This document shows, one piece after another, positions 54,603 to 62,938 of a stretch of 64,000 bases of DNA (position 1 is its first letter; each line of letters starts with the position of its first letter). The notes under the pieces are model-generated. The model did no database searches. It saw only the letters and a program-made list of their open reading frames with translations, and was not told the DNA's origin. The stretch is taken from NCBI RefSeq assembly GCF_010983895.1, contig NZ_CP048836.1, positions 4,030,001-4,094,000 on the forward strand, written 5' to 3'. The position numbers were made by a program, and so were the translations under genes. The stretch comes from Nitrogeniibacter mangrovi (lineage in GTDB: Bacteria > Pseudomonadota > Gammaproteobacteria > Burkholderiales > Rhodocyclaceae).

Positions 54603-55877
54603 ATGCGCCCGGCCGGTCTGTCCGACGCGGCGGTCGAACTGGCCCCGGGGGTCCACTGGGTGGGCGCCCTCGATCCGCATCTGCGCAGCTTCGACATCAT
54701 CCTCAAGACCGCCAACGGCACCAGCTACAACAGCTACGTGGTGCGCGGCGAGACGGGCGTGGCCGTCATCGACACGGTCAAGGAGAACTACGCCGACGTG
54801 TTCTTCCGCCGGCTCGAATCCGTCGCCCGCTACGACGAGATCACCACCATCGTGCTCAACCACCTGGAGCCCGACCACAGCGGCGCCCTGCCCGAGCTGC
54901 TGCGCCGCGCGCCGCTGGCCAAGGTGTATCTGTCCACCCGCGCGCAGATGATGCTCAAGGCGCTGCTCAAGCCGCCCATGAGCGAGTTGCCCGACTACAC
55001 GCCGGTGACCACCGGTGACGAAGTCGACCTCGGCGGCCGCACGCTGCGCTTTCTGCACACGCCCTACCTGCACTGGCCCGACACCCAGTGCACCTACCTG
55101 GTCGAGGACGGCGTGCTGTTCTCCGGCGACGTGTTCGGCTGCCACTTCTGCGATGCGCGCCTGTTCAACGACCTGGCCGGCGACTTCCGCTTCTCCTTCG
55201 AGTACTACTACCAGCACATCATGCGCCCCTTCCGCGAGCATGTGCTCGACGCCCTGGCACTGATCGAGCCGCTGCGCCTCGAGCTCATCGCCCCCGCCCA
55301 CGGCCCCCTCCTGCGCCACGGGCCGCGCGACTACGTGCTGCGCTACCGCGAGCTGGCCACGCCGCGCCTGTGCAACGAGGCGCGCCGCGAGAAGACCCTG
55401 GTGATCTTCTACCTGTCCGCCTACGGCAACACCCGGCGCATGGCCGAAGCGATCGCCGCCGGCGCCGAGCGCCTGGCCGGGGTGCGCGTCTCGCTCTACG
55501 ACCTGGAAGGCGGCGAGGCGGACGGCTTCACCGATCTCGTCGAGGAGGCCGACGGTCTGGCCATCGGCAGCCCCACCATCAACGCCGACGCGGTCAAACC
55601 CGTCTGGGACCTGCTCTCCTCGCTCACCAGCGTGAGCATCAAGGGCAAGCTCGGCGTCGCCTTCGGCTCCTACGGCTGGAGCGGCGAGGCGGTGCGCCTG
55701 ATCGAGGACCGCCTGCGCGGACTCAAGCTGCGGGTGCCGGTGGACGGCCTGCGCGTCAAGCTGGTGCCCGACGACCACGAGCTCGATGCCTGCCGCGCAC
55801 TCGGTCAGGACGTCGCCCGCCATCTCACCGGCACGGTCGAGCACCGCGCCATCGACCTGTCGGAGCTCGTTGGATGA
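54603..55877 (+). CDS. FprA-family A-type flavoprotein (flavodiiron)
   Basis: A 424-residue flavodiiron-type protein. Metallo-beta-lactamase-like domain with LNHLEPDHSGALPELL (H-x-E-x-D diiron motif), FLHTPYLHWPDTQCTY, FSGDVFGCHF and APAHGPLLR. Then a flavodoxin domain (LVIFYLSAYGNTRRMAEAI, GSPTINADAVKPVWDLLSS). These enzymes reduce O2 to water or NO. In the nifB operon it may protect nitrogenase from oxygen. It starts one base after the preceding stop. Confidence 0.92.
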   Translation: MRPAGLSDAAVELAPGVHWVGALDPHLRSFDIILKTANGTSYNSYVVRGETGVAVIDTVKENYADVFFRRLESVARYDEITTIVLNHLEPDHSGALPELLRRAPLAKVYLSTRAQMMLKALLKPPMSELPDYTPVTTGDEVDLGGRTLRFLHTPYLHWPDTQCTYLVEDGVLFSGDVFGCHFCDARLFNDLAGDFRFSFEYYYQHIMRPFREHVLDALALIEPLRLELIAPAHGPLLRHGPRDYVLRYRELATPRLCNEARREKTLVIFYLSAYGNTRRMAEAIAAGAERLAGVRVSLYDLEGGEADGFTDLVEEADGLAIGSPTINADAVKPVWDLLSSLTSVSIKGKLGVAFGSYGWSGEAVRLIEDRLRGLKLRVPVDGLRVKLVPDDHELDACRALGQDVARHLTGTVEHRAIDLSELVG

Positions 55878-55900
55878 GCACCCACGATCGTTGCAAGCAT

Positions 55901-55983
55901 GTAGGCCGGAAAAGCGAAGCGCCTTCCGACACGGCAGCCTCACGACGATCCCAAACGTCGGATGGCGCTTCGCATATCCGACC
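55901..55983. repeat. Intergenic inverted-repeat element within the nifB operon
   Basis: Outer arms GTAGGCCGGA and TATCCGACC, with inner arms GCGAAGCGCC (55914-55923) and GGCGCTTCGC (55964-55973). The pattern is that of a dispersed palindromic element whose transcript would fold into a long stem. It lies between the flavoprotein and ferredoxin genes. Confidence 0.75.
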
Positions 55984-56024
55984 GACGCCCCCATTCCCTT
56001 CCCCGCGAACCTGAGGATTCCCCC

Positions 56025-56312
56025 ATGCCCAAGGCCAAAGTCACCTTCGAAGACATCGGCGTCACCGTCACCGTGCCGGCCGGCACCCGCCTGATCGAGG
56101 TCTCGGAAAAGGTCGGCGCCGGCATCACCTACGGCTGTCGCGAGGGCGAGTGCTGCACCTGCCTGACCCGCGTCGTGTCCGGCACCGACAACCTCGCCAC
56201 CCCCTCCGTGCTCGAAGACCAGGTCCTCAAGGACAACCTGGCGCCCCGGGGGCACCGGCTGGCGTGCCAGGCGCAGATCCTCGGCGGCGAGATCACCGTC
56301 CGCCCGGGCTGA
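56025..56312 (+). CDS. Plant-type [2Fe-2S] ferredoxin
   Basis: A 95-residue ferredoxin with C38-x4-C43-x2-C46 and C81 (YGCREGECCTCL; RLACQ), the plant/vertebrate beta-grasp type. Probable electron carrier in the nifB operon, partner unknown. ATG at 56025 follows a modest ribosome site (CTGAGGATTC). Confidence 0.92.
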   Translation: MPKAKVTFEDIGVTVTVPAGTRLIEVSEKVGAGITYGCREGECCTCLTRVVSGTDNLATPSVLEDQVLKDNLAPRGHRLACQAQILGGEITVRPG

Positions 56313-56375
56313 GCCCGTCGCCCCCCGACAGCGAGAACCCTTCGATTCCATCCACTTTTTTTTGGAGAACGCACC

Positions 56376-56741
56376 ATGTCGCTCGTCACATTCACCAGCA
56401 CCCTGCACAAGGACAAGACGGTCTATGCCGTGGCCGGCAGCCACACCCAGACCATCCTCTCCCTGGCCAAGGAACACCACATTCCCATCGACTTCGGCTG
56501 CGGCGAAGGCGACTGCGGCACCTGTCTGGTGAAGGTCTCGTCCCTGGACGGCAAGCGCCGCCCCATGGGCGGGCCGCTCAACGCCCGCGAAGTCGCCGTG
56601 CTCAAGGAGATGGGCCGCGTCAGCCAGGCAGAGATCGACCAGATGTACGTGGACGACATCCCGCCCAACCACTGGCGTCTGGCCTGCCAGATGATCGTGC
56701 GTGGCGGCGAGGACCTGCTGGTGGAGTACCCCAGCAAGTGA
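56376..56741 (+). CDS. [2Fe-2S] ferredoxin, Shethna protein I-like
   Basis: A 121-residue beta-grasp ferredoxin with C42-x4-C47-x2-C50 and C104 (FGCGEGDCGTCLVKV; RLACQMIV). The insert after the cluster loop (PMGGPLNAREVAVLKEMGRVS) resembles the Azotobacter FeSI (Shethna I) protein encoded near nif genes. TTGGAG precedes the start. Confidence 0.9.
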   Translation: MSLVTFTSTLHKDKTVYAVAGSHTQTILSLAKEHHIPIDFGCGEGDCGTCLVKVSSLDGKRRPMGGPLNAREVAVLKEMGRVSQAEIDQMYVDDIPPNHWRLACQMIVRGGEDLLVEYPSK

Positions 56742-56793
56742 GCCCGCACGGCCCCGGCGCCGCCGGGGCCGCGACCCCATGGAGGACATTGCC

Positions 56794-57366
56794 ATGAATG
56801 CCACCGACGCCGTCGTCATGCGCACCCACCTGCAGGCCGATCTGTTGCGCCGCCGGGTCGAGCCGGCCGTTGCCGCCGACCCCAACCGCGCCCTGTTCGC
56901 CAGCCTCGTCGCCGGCCAGGGCACCGGCTTCGGCTGCCTGGGCGCCGACCTGGGCCTGGGGACCGTCGCCTTCGTGCGCATGCTCAATCACTTCTTTCCC
57001 GGCCCGGTGCCGCGCACCCGCGCCCGCGAGCTCGAGGCCATCCCCGAGTGGGACGACCTGCGCAAGCTGATGCTCGATCACCGCGCCGGGCGCCATCGCG
57101 CCGAGACCTGGATGGCCGACATCGTCGCCACCGCCTGCGCCGGCCGCGACCACCTGTGGCAGGACCTCGGGCTGGCCGACCGCGCCGAGCTGTCCACCCT
57201 GCTGCATCACAACTTCCCGGCGCTGGCCGGGCGGAACACCGGCGACATGAAGTGGAAGAAGTTCCTCTACAAGCAGTTCTGTGCCGCCGAGGGGATCTAC
57301 GTGTGCCCGGCGCCGTCATGCAGCGAGTGTGCGGATCATGCCAAGTGTTTCGCCCCGGAAACGTGA
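56794..57366 (+). CDS. nifQ: Molybdenum donor protein NifQ
   Basis: A 190-residue NifQ with the signature C171-x4-C176-x2-C179-x5-C185 at the C-terminus (VCPAPSCSECADHAKC). It also has the KWKKFLYKQFCAAEG segment before it. NifQ carries an Mo-Fe-S cluster and delivers Mo for FeMo-cofactor assembly on NifEN. ATG at 56794 follows GGAGGA. Confidence 0.95.
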   Translation: MNATDAVVMRTHLQADLLRRRVEPAVAADPNRALFASLVAGQGTGFGCLGADLGLGTVAFVRMLNHFFPGPVPRTRARELEAIPEWDDLRKLMLDHRAGRHRAETWMADIVATACAGRDHLWQDLGLADRAELSTLLHHNFPALAGRNTGDMKWKKFLYKQFCAAEGIYVCPAPSCSECADHAKCFAPET

Positions 57367-57449
57367 GGATGCGCGCGCTGCGGCGCCGACGCGGCGCACC
57401 GGCGTGCGGTGTCGGGACGCCACGACCACGGACATGAACGGCCGACACG

Positions 57450-58373
57450 GTGCGCCCTTCCAGTAACGCCCCCCTGCGATGGCCCGATGCCGACACCCTG
57501 CGCGAGCGGGCCGTCGGCGCCTATCTGGGGCTGGCCATCGGCGATGCGCTGGGCGCCACCGTCGAGTTCATGACGCCGCGCGAGATCCAGGCGCGGCACG
57601 GCGTGCACAAGGAGCTCACCGGCGGCGGCTGGCTCAGGCTCAAGCCCGGGCAGGTGACCGACGACACCACCATGTCGCTCGCCCTGGGCGCGGCCATCCT
57701 CGAGCACGACGGCCGCGTCGTCCCGGACGCCTGCGCCCGCGCCTTCGACGCCTGGATGCGCGCCAAGCCGGTGGACATCGGCAACACGGTGCGCCGCAAC
57801 CTCGTCACCTGGCGCCGCACCGGTGATCCGCAGGCCCCGGCATCGGAGCACGACGCCGGCAACGGCGCCGCCATGCGCGTGCTGCCGGTGGCGCTGGCCA
57901 CCCTGGGCCGGCCGCGCGAGGCGATCGCCGCGGCCAGCCGCGCCCAGGCCCATGTCACCCACCACAACGCCCTGTCCGACGCCGCCTGCGAATGCCTCAT
58001 CGCCCTGGTGCATGCCGGCCTGCGCGATCGACCCCAGGCGGGTCAGGCCGCAATCGCCCGCCTGCTGGCGACCCAGCCCGTGTTCACGCCGCCCGCGCGG
58101 CGGGTCGACAATCCCAGCGGCTACGTCGTCCACACCCTGCAGGCGGTGCTGCAGGCGCTCGCCGCCCATGCCGACGCCGAGTCGGTGCTCCTGGATGTGG
58201 TCAATCGCGGTGGCGACGCCGACACCACCGGCGCCATCGCGGGCATGGTCGTGGGCGCCCGTCACGGCGCCAAAGCCCTGCCACGCCGGTGGTACGAACG
58301 CCTCGACCCACAAATCCGGGAGGCGTGCTGCACCCAGGCGGTCGGATTGCTGGCACATGTGACCACCGCCTGA
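57450..58373 (+). CDS. draG: ADP-ribosyl-[dinitrogenase reductase] hydrolase DraG
   Basis: A 307-residue DraG/ADP-ribosylglycohydrolase: GAYLGLAIGDALGATVEFM, GQVTDDTTMSLAL with the dinuclear Mn site T-D-D, GNGAAMRVLPVAL, and NRGGDADTTGAIAGMVVGA with the second D-x-D-T site. It removes ADP-ribose from NifH and so reactivates nitrogenase. GTG start at 57450. The transferase gene draT is not in the window. Confidence 0.95.
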   Translation: MRPSSNAPLRWPDADTLRERAVGAYLGLAIGDALGATVEFMTPREIQARHGVHKELTGGGWLRLKPGQVTDDTTMSLALGAAILEHDGRVVPDACARAFDAWMRAKPVDIGNTVRRNLVTWRRTGDPQAPASEHDAGNGAAMRVLPVALATLGRPREAIAAASRAQAHVTHHNALSDAACECLIALVHAGLRDRPQAGQAAIARLLATQPVFTPPARRVDNPSGYVVHTLQAVLQALAAHADAESVLLDVVNRGGDADTTGAIAGMVVGARHGAKALPRRWYERLDPQIREACCTQAVGLLAHVTTA

Positions 58374-58509
58374 ACGCAAGGCAGGCGGCGCGGCACCCTG
58401 GTACACACGAAGGTGGTCGTGTTTATTTTCGGAGTCGACGGTTTTCACACGCCGATCAGCCTATAGTGGTGCGGTAACCACACCTTGGTTGCACATCTGG
58501 AGCATGGCC

Positions 58510-58635
58510 ATGAGCAAAGCTCAACACGGCAACAAGGAAGCACGCAAGCAACCCCGTCTGACCCCCAAGGAAAAGAAGGCCGCCAAGCGGCTCAAGAAGC
58601 AGGAAGGGGAGTCCACTCCGCTCCTTCGCGGATGA
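58510..58635 (+). CDS. Small basic protein, 41 residues
   Basis: A short frame beginning MSKAQHGNKEARKQPRLTP and ending in a Lys-rich helix (KEKKAAKRLKKQEGES). The MSKAQHGNKEA start is a pattern I recall from short conserved proteins of betaproteobacteria. GGAG lies seven bases before the ATG at 58510; an ATG at 58504 is too close to it. TATAGT at 58462-58467 could be a -10. Function unknown. Confidence 0.65.
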   Translation: MSKAQHGNKEARKQPRLTPKEKKAAKRLKKQEGESTPLLRG

Positions 58636-58687
58636 CCGCCACGATGGCGGAGGCGCGGATTTCGCCCCAGTCTGGCCGGCCCGCCGC

Positions 58688-59488
58688 ATGACCCACACCC
58701 CGTCACGCGGCAACACCCAGGCCCACCACACCATGGGGTTAGTCGTCAGTTGCGAGCACGGTGGCAACCGCATTCCCGTCCCGTGTCGCAAGTATTTCTC
58801 CGGCCGCTTCGATCTGGTTCGCACCCATCGCGGATTCGATCCGGGGGCACTGGAGATGGCCCGGGCGGTAGCCAGCGCTCTGGGCGCTCCTTTGCTGGCA
58901 TCCACGATTTCCCGCCTGGTGGTTGACCTCACCCGCTCCGTCGGTCATCGGCAGCTGCATTACGACACCGTGCGCGAAGCACCACTCACCGTACGCAGGC
59001 ACATCGTGGACACCTACTACCGGCCTTACCGGGACTATGCCGAAACCCTCACCACCGAGGCCATTGCCCATCATGGCCGGGTGCTCCACCTTTCGTGCCA
59101 CAGCTTCACCCCCGAACTGGACGGTGTGGTCCGAAACGCGGACATCGGCCTGCTGTACGATCCCAAGCGCCCGGCCGAAAAGTCGCTCTGTCTGCAGTGG
59201 CAAGAGGCCATGGCACAGCGCGACCTGCGTCTAGCCATTCGCCGTAACCATCCGTACCGTGGTGATGCCGATGGCCAGCTCACGACGCTGCGGCGCCGGT
59301 ATTCACCCGACACTTACCTGGGCGTCGAACTCGAGATCAATCAACGTCATGTCTTCACGGGCGGCCATCACTGGTCGTCACTCCGCGCCCTGATCATCGA
59401 AACCCTAGGCGAGATCCTGGAACGCCCGATTCGCCCTGACCCGTGCACGCCGCTGTCCCGCTCGCCACACGCCCGTCACGCGGCATGA
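58688..59488 (+). CDS. N-formylglutamate amidohydrolase family protein
   Basis: A 266-residue protein of the N-formylglutamate amidohydrolase family: VSCEHGGNRIPVP, THRGFDPGALEMARAVA, RLVVDLTRSVGH, LHLSCHSFTPELDG and GVELEINQR. Members hydrolyse N-formyl or related amides, but many are uncharacterised. Its codon use looks slightly less GC-biased than the nif genes. Confidence 0.87.
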   Translation: MTHTPSRGNTQAHHTMGLVVSCEHGGNRIPVPCRKYFSGRFDLVRTHRGFDPGALEMARAVASALGAPLLASTISRLVVDLTRSVGHRQLHYDTVREAPLTVRRHIVDTYYRPYRDYAETLTTEAIAHHGRVLHLSCHSFTPELDGVVRNADIGLLYDPKRPAEKSLCLQWQEAMAQRDLRLAIRRNHPYRGDADGQLTTLRRRYSPDTYLGVELEINQRHVFTGGHHWSSLRALIIETLGEILERPIRPDPCTPLSRSPHARHAA

Positions 59489-59501
59489 CCTGCGTTGAGC
59501 A

Positions 59502-59624
59502 ATGAAGATCGCCATCGTCTACGAGTGCCCCGAACCGCCCCCTCTCAGACAGCGCCTGGCGCCTGTTCGCACACACACACCGCCGACGTGGCGCTCAGCA
59601 ACGCTTTCGGTCCAAATGTCCTGA
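59502..59624 (+). pseudogene. Possible 5' remnant of an ATP-grasp-type gene
   Basis: A 40-codon frame starts MKIAIVYECPEP right after the amidohydrolase gene and then loses any protein-like pattern. MKIAIVYE is a common start of ATP-grasp ligases, which often follow this type of amidohydrolase. The body of such a gene is absent. Weak evidence. Confidence 0.25.
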
Positions 59625-59744
59625 CCCGAGTCGAAGTACGCACCGGCGCGCTTCCGGACCTTTGACCCTGCGCCCTCGCCGGACTTGCCACACCACCACC
59701 TATACTGGTACCGGGATCTCCCAAAATCCTTGGAGACATGGGCC

Positions 59745-59951
59745 ATGAGCGACCACGTATACAAGATCATCGAGCTGGCCGGCTCGTCCGCCGTCGGATC
59801 GGACGACGCCATCCGCAACGCCATCAAGCGCGCCGCGCTGACCGTCGACCACCTGGACTGGTACGAGGTGATCGAGTCGCGCGGCCACATCGTCAACGGC
59901 GAGATCGCCCACTACCAGGTGAAGCTGAAGGTCGGCTTCCGGCTGGAGTAG
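59745..59951 (+). CDS. Dodecin
   Basis: A 68-residue dodecin: HVYKIIELAGSS, IRNAIKRAALTVDHLDWYEVIESRGHIVNG, YQVKLKVGFRLE. The Trp in DHLDWYEV stacks on flavin in the dodecamer. It stores or buffers FMN/riboflavin. ATG at 59745 follows TTGGAG. Confidence 0.94.
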   Translation: MSDHVYKIIELAGSSAVGSDDAIRNAIKRAALTVDHLDWYEVIESRGHIVNGEIAHYQVKLKVGFRLE

Positions 59952-60047
59952 GGCGGGCGCGTCGCGCCATATGCGCGAGCGTTCTATACACCTAACGTCG
60001 GCGGTTTCTAATTTAGCGTTCCCTAATGCGACAATCGGACCCCTCAC

Positions 60048-60533
60048 GTGTCCGTTGTCGCCAACATGTTCAACCTTCTGTTTCCCCACGGCGTCGCCCC
60101 GTATCTGGTCGGCGGCCTGCTGATCGGCCTGGGCGTGGCCGTGCTGTATGTGGTCACCGGCCGTCAGGGCGGGGCGAGCACGGTGTTCAGCTCGACCTGG
60201 TCCTGGTTCGTCGCCACGCCCTTCTTCCGCCAGGCCGCGCTGCTCGATTCACGCCGCTGGCGTCTGGTGTACGCCGCCGGCTTCGTGCTCGGCGGCGCGC
60301 TCTATCTGGCCCTCGGCCTGCCCCAGGAAGCCAGCCACCTGCCGGCCTGGAAGCTGGCCCTCGGCGGCGTGCTGATCGGCTATGGCGCCCGCCTCGGCGG
60401 CGGTTGCACCTCGGGCCATGGCATCTGCGGCATGGCCTCGCTCAACCGGGGCTCCATGCTGATCGTCGCCACCTTCATGGCAACCGCGATCGCCACCGCC
60501 TGGATCATGAAAGGACTGGGGGTGGGCGCATGA
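60048..60533 (+). CDS. YeeE/YedE (DUF395) family membrane protein
   Basis: A 161-residue membrane protein with about four helices and the family motifs GGLLIGLGVAVLYVVTGRQGGAS and RLGGGCTSGHGICGMASLNRGS. These half-size YeeE proteins act in pairs and are linked to uptake of sulfur compounds such as thiosulfate. GTG start at 60048; the next gene overlaps by ATGA. Confidence 0.88.
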   Translation: MSVVANMFNLLFPHGVAPYLVGGLLIGLGVAVLYVVTGRQGGASTVFSSTWSWFVATPFFRQAALLDSRRWRLVYAAGFVLGGALYLALGLPQEASHLPAWKLALGGVLIGYGARLGGGCTSGHGICGMASLNRGSMLIVATFMATAIATAWIMKGLGVGA

Positions 60534-60988
60534 ACACGTCCATCGATCGGCTCGTCACCCTCGTCGCCGGCACCCTGTTCGGCTTCGGCCTGTCGTGGGC
60601 GACCATGATCCGGCCCGAGGTGGTGCTCTCCTTCCTCACCTTCGACGATCTGGGCCTGCTGTTCGTGCTCGGCGCGGCCACCGGCCTGAACCTGATCGTG
60701 TTCCAGCTCGTCCCGCGCCTGCGCCGTCGGGCGCTGCTCGGTGGCGCCTTCGAACCACGCCCGTTCCAGGTGGATCGGCGCAGCCTCGCCGGCGGCGCCC
60801 TGTTCGGCGTCGGCTGGGGCATCTGCGGGGTGTGCCCGGGACCGGCGCTGGCCGGGCTGGGTGCGGGCAACCCCGACCTGCTCATCGCCCTCGGCGGCAT
60901 CTTCGCCGGTGCGCTGCTGCACGGCCTGACCGTCGGCCGACGCGAGTGCCCGGCCCCCGCGCCGGTCGCGGCCGCCACGGCCGACTGA
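60530..60988 (+). CDS. YeeE/YedE (DUF6691-type) family membrane protein, partner half
   Basis: A 152-residue membrane protein with about four helices, GTLFGFGLSWATMIRPEVVLSFLTF and GVGWGICGVCPGPALAGLGAG. The paired Cys (WGICGVCPGP) correspond to the conserved cysteines of YeeE-type transporters. Coupled to the gene upstream; together they make one full transporter. Confidence 0.88.
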   Translation: MNTSIDRLVTLVAGTLFGFGLSWATMIRPEVVLSFLTFDDLGLLFVLGAATGLNLIVFQLVPRLRRRALLGGAFEPRPFQVDRRSLAGGALFGVGWGICGVCPGPALAGLGAGNPDLLIALGGIFAGALLHGLTVGRRECPAPAPVAAATAD

Positions 60989-60994
60989 GGGACC

Positions 60995-61387
60995 TCAGGC
61001 GCTGGCGAGCGCCGCGGCCTTGAGGCGCGCCGCGAGGGCGGAATCCAGGGTCGCCAGGTGCTGGGCGAACCAGTCGGGCAACGCGTTGACGTAAGCTCGC
61101 GCCATGGTGCAGTTGCCCTGCTGCACCCGGATCGACAGGTGACTCAGATCCGCCAGCACGCGGGCGTGCTCGGCCTCGTGCTCGGCGGTGGCGGCAAAGC
61201 GGCAGGCCTGCATGAGCCGATACTCGCCCTCGAAATGCCGGCGGGTGTGGGCGCGCAACTGCTCGAACAGGGCCGGAAATTCCACCTCCGGCGCAGCGCT
61301 CAGGGCGCTCACGTAGCTTGCGAATTCACGGTGCGTAGCATCCATGTCGGCCACGCCCAGCGCGTGATGGGCGGTGTCCCACTGCAT
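60995..61387 (-). CDS. Bacteriohemerythrin
   Basis: A 130-residue four-helix hemerythrin with diiron ligand pattern H19 (DATHREF), H51-x3-E55 (HTRRHFEGEY), H70/H74 region (EHEAEHARV) and C-terminal H-x4-D (QHLATLD). Binds O2 reversibly. Its start overlaps the stop of the upstream gene by one base, so it belongs to the NifA-controlled SIR2-like unit. It may buffer or deliver O2 in fixing cells. Confidence 0.9.
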   Translation of the reverse strand: MQWDTAHHALGVADMDATHREFASYVSALSAAPEVEFPALFEQLRAHTRRHFEGEYRLMQACRFAATAEHEAEHARVLADLSHLSIRVQQGNCTMARAYVNALPDWFAQHLATLDSALAARLKAAALASA

Positions 61388-61952
61388 CAGATGGCTCCGT
61401 GGTTTTCCCGCTTGTTGGCGTTGGTCGCCACCGAGGAGAAGGCCAGTTCCGGGTACTTGAAGCGGGTGTTGCTGAGGGCGTCGAACAGGGTCACGACCTT
61501 GTCGGCCGCGCTCTGGCCCTTGAAGTCCCCCTTTTCGAGCGCGGCCAGGTCGGCCAGCTCGGTCCACACCATGCCTTGCACCAGGGGGATGAACACCACC
61601 CGGGCGCCATGACGGTGTCGATGAACGGATCGTCGATGTTCACGGTGAACAGCACCACCCGCGACTCGGCGTCCAGGGCCTCGCCGAATTTTTCCACCAC
61701 CAGGGGAAAGTCCTGCAGCGCGTCGAGGGAGCCGGACAGCAACCTGAGCTTGTCCGCTGCGGTCAGCAGCACGACCTGCTTGAGCACGCGTTCCGGCGGC
61801 TTGCGCCGGCCCTGGGCGTCGGCGATCTCGCCTTCCTTGAGGGTGAATTCGCCGCGATAGGCCGTGAGCCCGGTCGTCGAGGCCGCCTCGCAGAAATTCT
61901 CGTTGAAGAACAGCGCCTGGTACTTTTCCATCAGGGGGGTGTCGACCTGCAT
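61387..61952 (-). pseudogene. Unknown gene of the NifA-controlled SIR2-like unit, one-base frameshift near 61602
   Basis: The coding pattern runs from ATG 61952 (GGAG upstream; MQVDTPLMEKYQALFFNENF) through VNIDDPFIDTVMAP. It then continues in another frame with VVFIPLVQGMVWTELADLAAL to the stop at 61387. One base is missing in the CCCGGG run at 61598-61606. The span is 566 bases, one short of 189 codons, giving a ~188-residue protein if repaired. No known domain: the N-half has TGLTAYRGEFTLKEGE and VLKQVVLLTAADKLRLL. No other stop interrupts it. Confidence 0.72.
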
Positions 61953-61978
61953 GGTGTCTTGCTCCAATCGATAGGGAA

Positions 61979-62815
61979 TCAGGCCGGCTGGGCGGCGCCG
62001 ATGAATTCGAATACGTCTTCTTCGATGATCTCGAGGCCGACCTTCCGGCAGAACCGGCGTTCCTTGGCGGTGGGGTCGGGCAGCAGGATCCAGCCCGCGG
62101 GCTGGGCGGCGCTGTAGACGATGTCGGCCATCACCATGCGCTCGGTGTCGCGGTTGAGGCGCAGCCCCATGAGCAGGTAGCGCTTGCCCTGGCGATAGGC
62201 CTTGAGTTCCGGCGGAATGGCGAAGCCGCCCATCAGCTCGGTGATGTAGTCCACATAGTCGGCGTCGGAGGCCACGTAGGTGGCTTCGGGGCGCGGCGTG
62301 CCCATGGGCTTGAACAGCAGCGGCAGGGCCATGTCGAGCTGCTCGACCTCGCGGTAGGCCTCGCCGGTCCAGGTGTAGAGCTTGTAGCGGAAGGGCGTGC
62401 CGCCGATGCGGGCGACGCCGACGATGAGGTTGTGGGGGCGGCTGGCGGCGCTGTCCTGAAGCTGGGTGTCGCGGTTGATGTCGACCACGTACCGGGGCGC
62501 GAGCGCCTGCAGCCAGTCATGCACGGCACCGCGGGTGTATTCGGTCTCGCCGTAGGTGCGGGTGAGGAAGCGGGTCACCGCGCTGCGCCCGCGCTTGAGC
62601 TCGACGTTCATCGCCGCGCGGGGGAACTCGTACATGAGCTTGGGCGCCATCGGGCGGCCGTCGTTCATGGCGAGGATGAGGGCGTCGCTGGTGGCGGGAA
62701 TCACGGCGCCGGTCGCCACGCTGCGGACGTCGGCGAGCACGCCCGGGCCGAGATAGGGCACGATGGTGCCGTTGCTCAGGCCGGTGACGAGCAGGTCGCG
62801 CTGATCGGGGGTCAT
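61979..62815 (-). CDS. SIR2-like protein under NifA/sigma-54 control
   Basis: A 278-residue protein with features of the SIR2_2-like fold: GTIVPYLGPGV (residues 16-26, cf. the GxGxS loop), DINRDTQLQ (112-120, cf. TTNYD), KPMGTPRPEATYVASDADY (169-187, cf. the KLHG and DY motifs) and YLLMGLRLNRDTERMV (cf. the GYSLxD helix). Several NAD-site residues differ from canonical sirtuins, so catalysis is uncertain. First gene of a three-gene unit with a sigma-54 promoter and NifA site; GGAG precedes the ATG at 62815. Role in nitrogen fixation unknown. Confidence 0.82.
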   Translation of the reverse strand: MTPDQRDLLVTGLSNGTIVPYLGPGVLADVRSVATGAVIPATSDALILAMNDGRPMAPKLMYEFPRAAMNVELKRGRSAVTRFLTRTYGETEYTRGAVHDWLQALAPRYVVDINRDTQLQDSAASRPHNLIVGVARIGGTPFRYKLYTWTGEAYREVEQLDMALPLLFKPMGTPRPEATYVASDADYVDYITELMGGFAIPPELKAYRQGKRYLLMGLRLNRDTERMVMADIVYSAAQPAGWILLPDPTAKERRFCRKVGLEIIEEDVFEFIGAAQPA

Positions 62816-62856
62816 GGTCTTGCTCCATCTTCCAATGCGGTCATGCCGTATCGGGT

Positions 62857-62870
62857 GCAAGAAGCGGGCC
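62857..62870 (-). promoter_or_regulatory. Sigma-54 promoter of the SIR2-like unit
   Basis: On the minus strand GGCCCGCTTCTTGC has GG and GC ten bases apart and a full TTGC -12 box; the -24 box reads GGCCC rather than GGCAC. It ends about 41 bases before the gene start. Confidence 0.78.
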
Positions 62871-62922
62871 CGTCAGGAAACCCCGTCGATTCAATGGCTT
62901 GTCATGGTGCATCGCACCGTGT

Positions 62923-62938
62923 TGTGGACTTTGCGACA
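62923..62938 (-). promoter_or_regulatory. NifA upstream activator site of the SIR2-like unit
   Basis: TGTGGACTTTGCGACA fits TGT-N10-ACA, with one arm identical to the other NifA sites in the window (GCGACA). It lies about 55-70 bases upstream of the -24 element. Confidence 0.8.

Noticed and set aside
54438-56987. An 849-codon minus-strand frame over the nifB operon
   Set aside because: Complement of the flavoprotein and ferredoxin genes; composition is that of antisense GC-rich DNA.
59952-60047. Riboswitch or RNA gene between dodecin and YeeE genes
   Set aside because: The ~95 bases are A/T-richer but show no convincing conserved secondary structure.
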